Below, one piece after another: positions 32,238 to 41,631 of a stretch of DNA of 64,000 nucleotides. The translations under genes were made by a program, and so were the position numbers. The notes beneath the pieces are model-generated. The model worked only from the letters and a program-made list of their open reading frames with translations, made no database searches and had not been told where the DNA came from. Each line of letters opens with the position of its first letter. Position 1 is the first letter of the stretch. Origin of the DNA: a virus. The stretch spans positions 1 to 64,000 of the IMG/VR virus record IMGVR_UViG_3300012582_000194. One strand, 5' to 3'.

Positions 32238-34871
32238 CTATATATTATCACCACCCTTATTCTTCTTCAAATAATCTTTAAAAGATTTCAAATCTGAAAA
32301 TTTATCTGGTTGAATATATTTATGATCAACCGTTGGATTTACATCTTCATTAGGATATGTTATTGATTTTTTTGTATTAGAATTTATATCTTCGTTAGGA
32401 TCATTAATTTTAGTATTTATGGATTGGTTAACATTTTCAGACGGCTTTTTTATTTCGCCTTTACCTTCCATTAAATCTTCTTTCGGTGATTTAATATCAT
32501 GTTTTACAACACCATTTAAATCTTCTTTTGGTGCGATAAACTTATGATTTATTTTATCATTCAAATCAACTACTTTACCATTATTATCAGGATTAGTAAT
32601 TACATCTCCTTTTGGATTTTGTAAATTTTCGTTTGGTGATTTAATATCATGTATAATATCAAGGTTTACATCTTCATTAGGATTTACATATTTAAAGTTT
32701 TTAACTGGATTTACATCTTCATTAGGATTTACATATTTAAAGTTTTTAACTGGATTTACATCTTCATTAGGATTTACATATTTAAAGTTTTTAACTGGAT
32801 TTACATCTTCTACAGGAGTTGTAATATTATGTCCAGTAGAAGGTTGTAAATTTTCATTAGGATTTACAAATTTATAATTTTTATCTGGGTGTAAGTCTTC
32901 ATTTGGTTGAACTGATGTATATTTATATTTCGTATTTGTATAAGCATCTGTTGTACCACTTACTAATACTTTGCCTTCATCATTGTTTTTATTAACAAAT
33001 AAAGGATTATTAATATCTAAAATTATAGATGATTTAGGATTCTTATTTGAATTATAAATGTATGTTGCACTACTTGGTATGCCTGCTACATTGGCTATAA
33101 TACCGCTATCATTAACATTATAACTAAATTCTGGAGTATCAGTTAGAGGTGTTTGAATACTCATATTAGTTTTAACTTCTCTCACATTCTTAGGTTTATT
33201 ATTTACATATCCTAAGTCAATTGTTTTTTTAAAAACTTTATTTTGTAAAAAACTCCTTACTGATCCACCAATGTTAGTATTTATTTGATTCTTTAGAGAT
33301 TGAACACCATCACTAACCACTTGAGCACCAGCTTTAACAGCATTATTTCCTATTGTCTTGGCAAATCTGCCCAAAGCTGTATCATTATTATCATTTATAA
33401 GTAACCCTCTATTTTTAAGAACATCTAATTTTTCACCCAAACCAGGTTCTTTTCCTATATTATTAGTTGAATATTCTCTTTTTTGTGTGTTTTTGCCGCC
33501 ATATCTAGTTTTACTTAAAAACACTTCATTATTAGTTAAATTTGGTGAGAAGTATTTATCGCCTAATATAAATTTATTATAATTTGAATCATATAATGCG
33601 GAATAAAAAATTCTATTTACCTTTCTATATTTTATCTTCATTTGTAATGAAGAATAATCAGTATTTATTCCATTAAATCCACCAATTGTTAAGCTTGATG
33701 GATTTAAACTTTGTGGGAAAAAGAATTCACAGTCTTTCAATTCATAAATTACTCTTGAATAATTATTTCTGATAGCATCTCTTAAATTATCATCGACACT
33801 TGTATGTCTTGTAAAATTTCTAATATCTGAAATTTTAATATACAAATTAAATCTTAATAAATTTTCTGGTATTAACTTTTTACCCATATTATAAGAATAT
33901 GTTAAATTTCTATAAAGAAATGCCATTCTATTTGAATACATTCTTACATCTTCATTTAAAGTGAATGTTAATGATTCTTGTTCAGTACCAAACATTCTAT
34001 CTTCGCTTGATTTATAATCAACAAATAAATTATCAAGTTTATCTAACCCATCAACTTTAAAAACATAATGGTTTTTAAATATTCTTGTTTTATATTCATT
34101 ACCATCAAGTGTTTCTGGACTTTCAAAAATGTTAGTAATTGAGTTTTTAAATTCATTGTAATAATCCAAAGCATACGACAATTCTCTATGTATTGGTTTA
34201 TAATTAGTTATAAAGTCTGTTAGATTTGATGGTGCTGTAACTGTTTGACTATTGTCTGGTGATTCACCAGCCTTCCTACCACTACTTGTCTCCACATCAC
34301 CTATAAATAATGGTGATGTCATATCCAATCTAAAGCTAACACTTAGTATAGTAGGATCTTCTATAGTATCTAAAATTGATAATAATTTAGTAGTCCCCTC
34401 TACATCAGAACTTAAATCATTATCCAAATAATACCAATATTTAAATGAATATGCGTTTTTATCTACTAACTGATCTAGATTTATTTTCCATTTAGTACCA
34501 ACGTTATATAAATTAATAGCACTAATACCAGCATCCCATAGATTACCATTATATGTGTCTTGTAAAATTCTTGATATGGAATCTTTATTTATATTGTCTA
34601 TACTTACATCTGTTGTAAGAAACTCTGAGTTGTTGTACTTATTTCTTTCAGATTTAGGTTTTAATTTATCTGCTATTGATTGAATAGCACCATTTGCAAA
34701 ATTGACACCGCTATTAAAAATATTATTAGCAGCATCAGCCAATCCACCAAACGTTTTACTACCTTGGCCAAATAAATTTTTCTCATTATTTTTCCCAATA
34801 TCCTTTTTTAGTGGTAAACTGTTTTCGTCTTGGGTGTATAAATTTTTTTTAGGTGTATCGTTAGTGGCCAT
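32238..34871 (-). CDS. Baseplate-type structural protein with C-terminal 15-residue repeats
   Basis: 877 aa. The N-terminal 600 residues are a large structural domain (WYYLDNDLSS, LFVDYKSSEDRMFG, LRFNLYIKISDIRNF) without enzyme motifs. The last 250 residues are about a dozen imperfect 15-residue repeats built on (P/N)-N-E-D/N-(V/L)-N-P-x-K-x-F/I-K, three of them identical. They probably form an extended arm or adaptor. The divergent late promoter palindrome at 34894-34905 drives it, and the gp5-like gene follows. Confidence 0.6.
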   Translation of the reverse strand: MATNDTPKKNLYTQDENSLPLKKDIGKNNEKNLFGQGSKTFGGLADAANNIFNSGVNFANGAIQSIADKLKPKSERNKYNNSEFLTTDVSIDNINKDSISRILQDTYNGNLWDAGISAINLYNVGTKWKINLDQLVDKNAYSFKYWYYLDNDLSSDVEGTTKLLSILDTIEDPTILSVSFRLDMTSPLFIGDVETSSGRKAGESPDNSQTVTAPSNLTDFITNYKPIHRELSYALDYYNEFKNSITNIFESPETLDGNEYKTRIFKNHYVFKVDGLDKLDNLFVDYKSSEDRMFGTEQESLTFTLNEDVRMYSNRMAFLYRNLTYSYNMGKKLIPENLLRFNLYIKISDIRNFTRHTSVDDNLRDAIRNNYSRVIYELKDCEFFFPQSLNPSSLTIGGFNGINTDYSSLQMKIKYRKVNRIFYSALYDSNYNKFILGDKYFSPNLTNNEVFLSKTRYGGKNTQKREYSTNNIGKEPGLGEKLDVLKNRGLLINDNNDTALGRFAKTIGNNAVKAGAQVVSDGVQSLKNQINTNIGGSVRSFLQNKVFKKTIDLGYVNNKPKNVREVKTNMSIQTPLTDTPEFSYNVNDSGIIANVAGIPSSATYIYNSNKNPKSSIILDINNPLFVNKNNDEGKVLVSGTTDAYTNTKYKYTSVQPNEDLHPDKNYKFVNPNENLQPSTGHNITTPVEDVNPVKNFKYVNPNEDVNPVKNFKYVNPNEDVNPVKNFKYVNPNEDVNLDIIHDIKSPNENLQNPKGDVITNPDNNGKVVDLNDKINHKFIAPKEDLNGVVKHDIKSPKEDLMEGKGEIKKPSENVNQSINTKINDPNEDINSNTKKSITYPNEDVNPTVDHKYIQPDKFSDLKSFKDYLKKNKGGDNI
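32680..32810. repeat. 45-bp tandem repeat, about 2.9 exact copies
   Basis: Units 32680-32724, 32725-32769 and 32770-32810 are identical in sequence (the last is cut short) and code for NPNEDVNPVKNFKYV. The exact identity means recent duplication, so copy number probably varies between relatives. Confidence 0.9.
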
Positions 34872-34893
34872 TAAGTTTTAACCTTAATATTTT

Positions 34894-34905
34894 AATATAT
34901 ATATT
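34894..34905. promoter_or_regulatory. Divergent late-type promoter palindrome
   Basis: AATATATATATT, embedded in a longer symmetric AT block, sits between divergent genes. Reading right, TATATATA ends 20 bases before ATG at 34924; reading left, it is 24 bases from ATG at 34871. It probably fires both ways. Confidence 0.5.
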
Positions 34906-34923
34906 AAAATGTTTCAACTTTAA

Positions 34924-36432
34924 ATGATGGAATACTTCTTTAATTATGACTATTTTAGAATAAATGAAGCTGATGATAATAAAGGGCTTAAAGCAAGTCT
35001 TAATAATAATATTGGAAATAATGTATCTAATGTAGATAATACAAAAATAGCTGATGCGCCAATAAATACTGCTGGTACAGATGGTACATCGGGTACTAAT
35101 ATAATTGAAAGTACTGATGAGACATCTTTAAATAATAAAATTCAAGAATGGAATACATTATATTCACAAGCATTTAAATTCCAAAACGATATGCCCAAAG
35201 ACGTTAACTCTAAAGTTGATTTAACTAATATAGGACAAAAGAACCCTAATAATGACACTCAAATAACAGATTATAATAATAGTTTATTAGCTAAAGTAAG
35301 GGATGGTATAATTAAAATAGCAGAATTACTTACAAGTAAAAATGGTGACAGCTTTATGTTTAAAGGTAGGACAATAAATATAGTTGGACACACAAGTTCA
35401 CCAGCTAAACCAGAATATAATATAATTTTGGCAAAAAGAAGATCTGATTTTGTTATTAATGCTATAAAAAGTGCAATGAATACGATATTAAAAAATTCAG
35501 CGAAACCAGAAGATATTGTATCATTTGTTTCTGCACCTAAAGGAGAAACAGAATTAATTATCAGAAATGATACACAAAGTGGTGATGCTATATTAAATAC
35601 TAATAATAAAGAGATTGAGGGTAGCATTGATGTTAAACAATACCAAACACCAGAACAAAAGCAGGGATTGAATAGAAGGGTTGTAATAGGCTTAGATAAG
35701 TTTCCTATTAGGTATAATCAACCAGAGAAAGAAATTATTTCTAGCAGTACTGATATACCTATTATAAATCCTACGGATGTTAAATTTAATACCGATAGTT
35801 ATATCTTAACATCAAAAAGCGATTCTATTTTAACTAATTTTGCGAATGAAATTTTAGAAGCTATTAAAAATAATAGTAATTTAACTGACATATATATTTG
35901 TTCGCATTCACATAAAGCTAAAGAAGAAGATCCTAATGATATAATAGATCAAGAAAATAAAATATTCTACATAAGTTTAAATAGAGCGGTATCGGTTAAA
36001 AACTTTTTACAAAACAGGGGAATAAAAATCAAATATCACTTAATTCCATGTTCATATTTAATACCTAAAGGAAATAGCGCAGACGAAAATAAAAGAGTTG
36101 AAATATATTTCAACGAAAATAATGATGTTAAAAAAGCTAAAAATGCATTTAATCAATTATCTAAAAAATATGGTATTGAAAATAATAATGGTGAATATGA
36201 TGCTGATAGAATACTTACCAATAAAGTTTTAAGAAAAGATATCATCACTAATATAATTGCTTGTATGAAAGAAGGTGTAAAAGAAAAATGGATACCTTTA
36301 GAATTATGGTATGATGAATATGGTACTAATGAAGATAATTTAAAGGCATATAAGAAAGAGTTGGAAAATACTGTATCTAAATATGGTAAAAATAAATACT
36401 CGGTAGAAGATTTTGTCTACATAAAGAGATAA
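34924..36432 (+). CDS. Protein with two OmpA-like domains and capsid-targeting-like N-terminus
   Basis: 502 aa. Domain 1 (about 115-265) has INIVGHTSS and a later GLNRRVVIGL; domain 2 (about 275-405) has VKFNTDSYILT, DIYICSHSHKA, NRAVSVKNFLQNRGI and ADENKRVEIYF, the OmpA/MotB peptidoglycan-binding pattern. The classic D...R pair is kept in the second copy. The N-terminus MMEYFFNYDYFRINEADD offers an I-N-E cleavage site like T4 capsid-targeting peptides. It lacks a signal peptide, so virion delivery rather than export may place it near the cell wall (inference). Confidence 0.7.
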   Translation: MMEYFFNYDYFRINEADDNKGLKASLNNNIGNNVSNVDNTKIADAPINTAGTDGTSGTNIIESTDETSLNNKIQEWNTLYSQAFKFQNDMPKDVNSKVDLTNIGQKNPNNDTQITDYNNSLLAKVRDGIIKIAELLTSKNGDSFMFKGRTINIVGHTSSPAKPEYNIILAKRRSDFVINAIKSAMNTILKNSAKPEDIVSFVSAPKGETELIIRNDTQSGDAILNTNNKEIEGSIDVKQYQTPEQKQGLNRRVVIGLDKFPIRYNQPEKEIISSSTDIPIINPTDVKFNTDSYILTSKSDSILTNFANEILEAIKNNSNLTDIYICSHSHKAKEEDPNDIIDQENKIFYISLNRAVSVKNFLQNRGIKIKYHLIPCSYLIPKGNSADENKRVEIYFNENNDVKKAKNAFNQLSKKYGIENNNGEYDADRILTNKVLRKDIITNIIACMKEGVKEKWIPLELWYDEYGTNEDNLKAYKKELENTVSKYGKNKYSVEDFVYIKR

Positions 36433-36434
36433 TT

Positions 36435-36932
36435 TTAATTTGCCATTAATATAACATTATAAACATCTTTTCCATCATAAATAGTAAAATATCCAAAATT
36501 TTCTATATTTTCTCTAAGCATTGCGAGATTATGACTATTTGAACTTTTGTAAGATTCTAATATATTTTTTTCAATAGAATTTAATCTATGATTTGCAACA
36601 TTTAAATATACTACACAATTTTCTTTACATACGTAATTGGGATAAGCATTATTCGGTATATACCCTACTTTATATACTCTATTATATGGTGTTGTATAAT
36701 TAGGATTGGAATTATTATGCCCCCCTTCATTGTGTTGTAAATAATTGTAATCGCATTGTAGTTTAGCAGCTTTTTCTAATGTTTCATCATATTTCAATTG
36801 ATTTAACCCTTTAGATGATCTATAATCATTCAAAAGTCTTAAAAATTCATATTTATCCCCATAATTAGAAGTCTGAGAAAAACTTACTAAAAAACAGGAG
36901 GTTAAAATTAATATTAATAGACTCATTTTCAT
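36435..36932 (-). CDS. Secreted CAP/SCP-domain protein
   Basis: 165 aa. A signal peptide (LLILILTSCFLVSFSQ) precedes a CAP fold: LLNDYRSSKGLNQLKYDETLEKAAKLQCDY (about 30-59, quoted in part), a histidine in LQHNEGGHNN, a central RVYKVGY and a second SHNLAMLRENIENFGY site. CAP proteins act outside the cell and their chemistry is mostly unknown. A perfect host-type promoter (36937-36968) lies directly upstream. It looks like bacterial cargo. Confidence 0.7.
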   Translation of the reverse strand: MKMSLLILILTSCFLVSFSQTSNYGDKYEFLRLLNDYRSSKGLNQLKYDETLEKAAKLQCDYNYLQHNEGGHNNSNPNYTTPYNRVYKVGYIPNNAYPNYVCKENCVVYLNVANHRLNSIEKNILESYKSSNSHNLAMLRENIENFGYFTIYDGKDVYNVILMAN

Positions 36933-36936
36933 AATA

Positions 36937-36968
36937 CAAAGATATAAAGAATTGTATCATTATGCAAA
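36937..36968 (-). promoter_or_regulatory. Host-type promoter for the CAP-domain gene
   Basis: On the minus strand: TTTG (36968-36965), a 20-base spacer and TATCTTTG (36944-36937), a full consensus match. The leader is only a few bases. Confidence 0.65.
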
Positions 36969-36970
36969 TT

Positions 36971-37672
36971 TTATTTGTCTTTTTTATATGTTCTACTTTT
37001 ATCAAGTGTGTAATGCCTCATTTTCAATAAATCAGAATCTTTTCTATGTTCTTTTTTAGGCTCTTCTGTATCAATTTTAATTCCTGATGGTTCTAATTTT
37101 CTATCAATTGCATCAAATGCTGTAATATTAAAATTTGGTAATTTAGTTTCAATGTATTCACCTTTCATCATTCTAAATAATACTTTTGTAGAATCCGAAA
37201 AAGGAACTACTTTAAATTCTAATTTTTCTGGAATTCTAATGCTTGAAAGATTTTCTAACTTACATTTGATTATTATTTTATCAAATTTTTCTATTTCAAA
37301 AAGAACTTTACACAAAGCTTTTACAGCTTCGGTTGCATACCCTTTCCCAGCATATCTAGTATCAATCCAATAACCAATCTCTTTTCCCTTACTCTTTCCA
37401 GCATTCCAATGATGCACTCCAATATTACCAATAAAATTATTATCTTTATCAAAAATAGCATATTTATTATCTGAATCCAAATCAAAATTACCTCTGAATC
37501 GTCTCACAACTTCTATATTCCCATCAATATCCGTAGGGTGACTTTTAACCCATAGCATCCAAGGTTCAAATTCATTTATACTATGTTTGACTGCATCCAT
37601 ATACTTAGAAACGTCCATTAAATCATAGCACCTAATTACGAGTCTTTCGGTAATAATTTTATATGTTTTCAT
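36971..37672 (-). CDS. GNAT acetyltransferase, RimJ/RimL-like
   Basis: 233 aa. The RimL-type core runs to about residue 170: ITERLVIRCYDLMD, FIGNIGVHHW, and the acetyl-CoA loop EIGYWIDTRYAGKGYATEAV (about 98-117). It is followed by an unrelated basic tail with an FNITAFDAIDRKLEP segment. Such enzymes acetylate N-termini of ribosomal proteins or small toxic amines; the target here is unknown. It is the middle gene of the XRE-GNAT-CAP minus-strand cassette. Confidence 0.8.
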   Translation of the reverse strand: MKTYKIITERLVIRCYDLMDVSKYMDAVKHSINEFEPWMLWVKSHPTDIDGNIEVVRRFRGNFDLDSDNKYAIFDKDNNFIGNIGVHHWNAGKSKGKEIGYWIDTRYAGKGYATEAVKALCKVLFEIEKFDKIIIKCKLENLSSIRIPEKLEFKVVPFSDSTKVLFRMMKGEYIETKLPNFNITAFDAIDRKLEPSGIKIDTEEPKKEHRKDSDLLKMRHYTLDKSRTYKKDK

Positions 37673-37679
37673 TTAACTA

Positions 37680-37916
37680 TCAGATTTTAATACAAACTTC
37701 TTTGTATCCAAACACTTTTAAATATGACATAATTGTTGGCAATGTAGGTTGGTAGCTTGGATTGTTTCTTTCAATTCTACTTAAATGTGGAGCATCAGTA
37801 CCCATTATTTTAGCTAATGAAACCAATGTCATACCATTCTTTTTTCGAATATTTCTCAATTGTGTACCAACAGGCTCGGTTTTTTCTACATCGAAAATCA
37901 TTTTTCCTTCGTTCAT
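37680..37916 (-). CDS. XRE-family helix-turn-helix regulator
   Basis: 78 aa. QLRNIRKKNGMTLVSLAKIMGTDAPHLSRIER (about 19-50, in part quoted) is a canonical Cro/C1-type HTH, and the rest is a short C-terminal helix. It probably represses or activates the small cassette it heads. A host-type promoter (37999-38029) lies upstream with a leader of about 75 bases. It overlaps nothing and ends 8 bases before the GNAT gene. Confidence 0.8.
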   Translation of the reverse strand: MNEGKMIFDVEKTEPVGTQLRNIRKKNGMTLVSLAKIMGTDAPHLSRIERNNPSYQPTLPTIMSYLKVFGYKEVCIKI

Positions 37917-37998
37917 GTGATTTTATTTAATTGGTAGTAATTCAATAAAATATGCAATCAATCTAATATTTAGAAAATAGTATTTTTGAATTATAATA

Positions 37999-38029
37999 CA
38001 AATATAACCAAAAAATATTAAAAAACAAA
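37999..38029 (-). promoter_or_regulatory. Host-type promoter for the XRE-GNAT cassette
   Basis: On the minus strand: TTTG (38029-38026), a 19-base spacer and TATATTTG (38006-37999), a full consensus match. Confidence 0.65.
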
Positions 38030-38038
38030 AAATATTTA

Positions 38039-39382
38039 TTAAACTTCAAAATTATTAACTGATAATTCCCTTTTAACCATTTTAATTTCTTGTTTTAATC
38101 CTATTTCTGGCGAATACCTGAAATTTATAGCTGTGATAAGCCAACCACCAGATAATCTATTATTTAATGATTCCTGTCCAACAGTGTTTTCGAAAATAGA
38201 CACTATTATCTTTTGAAATTTAATAAAATTAAAATTGGGATATTTCATAGTAATTGTCATTGAAACTTTACCCAATTCTTCTAAATTGGATTTATTTAAT
38301 AATGAAGCATAATTATAATGTACATGTGTATTATCAATATCTAAAGGTGGTAAATATTCTTTTTTTATATTAGTTTGAAAAAATCCATCAGTTTTATTAT
38401 CTTTGGGAAAACTCTTTAATATTATTCCTTTTCCATCGGTGTTTGTTTCTAATGTAAATTTTAAATCCGTACCAGCCTTTTCGCCCCAGTTTCCAGTTTT
38501 ATCATAATAGAATAATTCTGTTCTATAGCCATTCTTTAAACTTATTTTTGTAGATTTATTAGATACTTTATAATCTTCAAATACTATATTCCAATCACTT
38601 TTAGCAAATGAATCATTAACTAAATATAAATCATCAACTCTTTGCATATTTTCTTCATTACTAGATATCATTGATGTTAAAATACCTTTTAATTCCTTAG
38701 CATTTTCTTTAAGCTCAGTCTCAACTTCTATAAAATTCAAATTATAATAATAATCTATAAATGTTGTAAAAAATGAAGATTCATCTTTAAAAGATTTTTC
38801 AGTAACATCTTGTATGAATTTATAATTTTCTATACCTGGATTGATCCAATTCATTACATCATCAGTAGAAGATATATTAGTATTAAATCCTAGTTTAATT
38901 TTAGATGATAACTCTTTCAAAGTATTAAAACTACTTTTTCTACTAAATGATTGTACATTTTGTAAATATAAACCATCAACATTAGGAAGTCCTTGTATAT
39001 AAAATAATTTTTCTGCTTCTAAAAAAGAGAAATCAACAATTTTAAAATCCATTCTGATAGGTCTTAATGCTGGTGATGAATTACTATCTTTTGTTCTTGA
39101 ATCTAAATATATTGATATTATAGTATTATCCATTGCGAATGCATCTTTATACATAATATTAAATGTATCTTTAAAATATATTCTAAGACGAGGAAAAAAT
39201 CCATCAGTATCTAAGTAAAAACTATTTATAAGTTTTGGATTTATTAAAATACCATTATACCACACTAAAGGTACTTTACCAAGACTAATTAAATCCCCTT
39301 GTAAAAGTTCTTGTGAACCATTTGCAGCATCTATTTCAATAGTATATACTCCAATATTAGGACTTGCTGTATTTTTAATCAC
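38039..39382 (-). CDS. Baseplate hub protein, gp27/late-control-D-like
   Basis: 447 aa. The N-terminal beta domain has PLVWYNGILINPKLINSFYL, then a FLEAEKLFYIQG strand and a central SFNTLKELSSKIKLGFNTNI (about 170-190), DDVMNWINPG, and SFFTTFIDYYYNLNFIEVE (about 228-246). This hub-like order resembles gp27/gpD subunits that cap the tail tube above the spike. The C-terminus (NNRLSGGWLITAI) is the usual closing barrel of such hubs. Assignment is by pattern, not search. It is the last gene of the 41552-38039 operon. Confidence 0.55.
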   Translation of the reverse strand: MIKNTASPNIGVYTIEIDAANGSQELLQGDLISLGKVPLVWYNGILINPKLINSFYLDTDGFFPRLRIYFKDTFNIMYKDAFAMDNTIISIYLDSRTKDSNSSPALRPIRMDFKIVDFSFLEAEKLFYIQGLPNVDGLYLQNVQSFSRKSSFNTLKELSSKIKLGFNTNISSTDDVMNWINPGIENYKFIQDVTEKSFKDESSFFTTFIDYYYNLNFIEVETELKENAKELKGILTSMISSNEENMQRVDDLYLVNDSFAKSDWNIVFEDYKVSNKSTKISLKNGYRTELFYYDKTGNWGEKAGTDLKFTLETNTDGKGIILKSFPKDNKTDGFFQTNIKKEYLPPLDIDNTHVHYNYASLLNKSNLEELGKVSMTITMKYPNFNFIKFQKIIVSIFENTVGQESLNNRLSGGWLITAINFRYSPEIGLKQEIKMVKRELSVNNFEV

Positions 39383-39384
39383 TT

Positions 39385-39999
39385 TTATTGATTAATTTTC
39401 TTTATATATCTGTTAACTAAAACTCTTTCAATAGTATCTGGTTGTATATCTGTTAATGGTCCTGGTAATGCTATAGGTGTCTCAGGTGCAATATTTGGAT
39501 TTTTAAATAAATTTGGTGCTATCTTTATTTTATTATTATCAATAACTATTTGAGGTGAATTTGATGGTAAAACAGAAGGTGGTAAAGCATCAGTTCTATT
39601 AACAATTCCCCTAGCATTGGGGTCTTTCTTTCTCTTCTTTAAAACATTTAATAAATCAGATTTAACTTTACTTAATAGTTCTTCTATTCCGCTTTGTCTT
39701 ATAACTTCAGAAACTTTTAATAATCCTTCCGCATCAGAATCAGTACAGAAAAATAATACATCACCTTCTCTTATAGAAAATGGATTCATAATATTATTCA
39801 ATTGGCATAATGTACCAACAAATTTTGTAGTATTATAAATATCATTAGATACTAAGTCTAATCTCATATTATGTTTTCTATCACAAACAAAAACACTTAA
39901 ATTTACTTGATTGCCATTATAAGTTGTAATAAATAAATTATATAAACCTGTTGTAGTATCTAATTCTAATTCTGCTAAATATTCATAACCTATGGTCAT
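39385..39999 (-). CDS. LysM/gp53-like baseplate protein
   Basis: 204 aa. The centre INPFSIREGDVLFFCTD (about 72-88; the start INP is read as MNP) is the LysM-type segment found in T4 gp53-like wedge and tail-assembly proteins. A Pro-rich flexible C-terminal part follows. It lies between the tube-type and hub-type genes, with 8 and 2 bases of spacing, which supports a baseplate role. Confidence 0.5.
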   Translation of the reverse strand: MTIGYEYLAELELDTTTGLYNLFITTYNGNQVNLSVFVCDRKHNMRLDLVSNDIYNTTKFVGTLCQLNNIMNPFSIREGDVLFFCTDSDAEGLLKVSEVIRQSGIEELLSKVKSDLLNVLKKRKKDPNARGIVNRTDALPPSVLPSNSPQIVIDNNKIKIAPNLFKNPNIAPETPIALPGPLTDIQPDTIERVLVNRYIKKINQ

Positions 40000-40007
40000 T
40001 TTTAAAA

Positions 40008-41552
40008 TTACTTTTTTGGTATTGTGGGTGTTGGTGATGATGGTGTATTAGTATCAGAAATATACTGATCATAATCAGGATTCATTCGCCAATCTTCATA
40101 AATATAGACGCGGCCTCTACCCGCATTAAATATTCTTTCTAATTCGTTCCTACCTCTATGTCTTGCAGATTTGAGCGTGTATGTACAAGTAAATGTATTT
40201 GGAAAATCATTATATCCCAATTCTTTTCCCAATTCAAGTTTAGATGACTCTACAATTAAATCACCACATGATACAATAGGGTTTTTTGGATTACCTATAG
40301 TAACATGCCATGTACCAGAAGGCATACCAGTATCATATGCTAATGCACCTTTTAACGATTCTCTATATGTACTTATAAATTGTTTTATTGCTTTATCAGT
40401 AACTTTAGATAAAGTACCCGATGGATTTTTTGCTATATTAGAAACATTAGCTATAATTTCATTTGATGTTTTTGTATAAGTATCTTTTACCTTACTAAAA
40501 AATTCCTTCATAGCTTTTTCAAAATTTTCAAAATTTATTTGAAATTCACCATTAATTAAATTTGTAATTAATTCGTTATTAGTTAAAAATTTAATAGGGT
40601 ATTTAAACTCTGACACAGATGTGCCCATTCTTAAAGAATTTGAAATTAAATCTATTATAGCAATACCTGGATCAACATTATTGATATATCTCATTTCATA
40701 TTCAAAGCTTAAACTTGGAAAAGATATGCTACTTACAATATTAGCTTTACCTGGACCAGTACTTCTTTTTTTAGAACCTGTAACTAAATTTGGATTACCT
40801 TCTATTGATCTTCCTAAAAATTCAACACCATCTATTCTAACAAAATCACCACCCAATGTATCTAATAATGCACCTAAAATAGAACTGTCGAAGTTATTAC
40901 TGCCAGTTTTTATAGAATTTCCACCTTTTACATCTTTTTCAATTTGAGAGAATGCATCTGATATTGGACCACTATCTTCCCATCCTTCATTAAATGTTAA
41001 TGATAACGGTGTTTCATCTGGTTTTAACCATGTTATCATTGTAGCTAAAGGTTGAGTATATAAATAAGCATTTGAATTTGTATTACTATTCTTAACTTGA
41101 AAATCAAATAAATTATCTGGTACACCATTTTTAAATCTTCTTAGTATAATTAATCTATTATTAGGAAAATAGCCTATATTTCTACAATACACAAAATCTT
41201 GATACCTTAATTGAAGTGATGGATATTTTTCACTCCATTTTACTAAATGTTGAATAGACAACCCATCAGTTTCATCAATTTCCGTATCACCTTCTACTGG
41301 TACATTTAATTGTGTTATCTTATTAGGTATAAATTTACCACTAGCATCTCTTTTAAAATCTTCCCATGGTTCATTTCTTACATATCTCGCATAATCTATA
41401 ATAGCATTTCTTTGGAATAATGATTTATTACCACTTAAATTTATAGTGCCTGATGATGAATTACCATTTCTAGATAAATTCTTTTTAATTTGGTCACCAC
41501 TTAAATTATCATTAAAGTCAAATTTGCCTAAATCAGATAAACTATCAGCCAT
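40008..41552 (-). CDS. Tail/baseplate structural protein (514 aa)
   Basis: A large protein with repeated strand motifs (SLQLRYQDFVYCRNIGYFPNN, SLSFEYEMRYINNVDPGIAIIDLI, PSGTWHVTIGNPKNPIVSCGD, here described, not quoted in full). The C-terminal PSGTWHV...LELGKELGYNDFP pattern is, from memory, conserved in baseplate or tube-cap proteins of large phages. There are no catalytic signatures. It heads the operon after an AATATATA box 19 bases upstream. Role inferred. Confidence 0.5.
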   Translation of the reverse strand: MADSLSDLGKFDFNDNLSGDQIKKNLSRNGNSSSGTINLSGNKSLFQRNAIIDYARYVRNEPWEDFKRDASGKFIPNKITQLNVPVEGDTEIDETDGLSIQHLVKWSEKYPSLQLRYQDFVYCRNIGYFPNNRLIILRRFKNGVPDNLFDFQVKNSNTNSNAYLYTQPLATMITWLKPDETPLSLTFNEGWEDSGPISDAFSQIEKDVKGGNSIKTGSNNFDSSILGALLDTLGGDFVRIDGVEFLGRSIEGNPNLVTGSKKRSTGPGKANIVSSISFPSLSFEYEMRYINNVDPGIAIIDLISNSLRMGTSVSEFKYPIKFLTNNELITNLINGEFQINFENFEKAMKEFFSKVKDTYTKTSNEIIANVSNIAKNPSGTLSKVTDKAIKQFISTYRESLKGALAYDTGMPSGTWHVTIGNPKNPIVSCGDLIVESSKLELGKELGYNDFPNTFTCTYTLKSARHRGRNELERIFNAGRGRVYIYEDWRMNPDYDQYISDTNTPSSPTPTIPKK

Positions 41553-41571
41553 TTGTTTAAATACTTTTTTT

Positions 41572-41579
41572 TATATATT
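41572..41579 (-). promoter_or_regulatory. Late-type AATATATA box
   Basis: AATATATA on the minus strand, 19 bases before the ATG at 41552 at the head of the hub operon. Confidence 0.45.
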
Positions 41580-41631
41580 AAATAAAACATTGATGTTAAT
41601 TTTAGCTATAATAACAGAAAAATAGAATATC

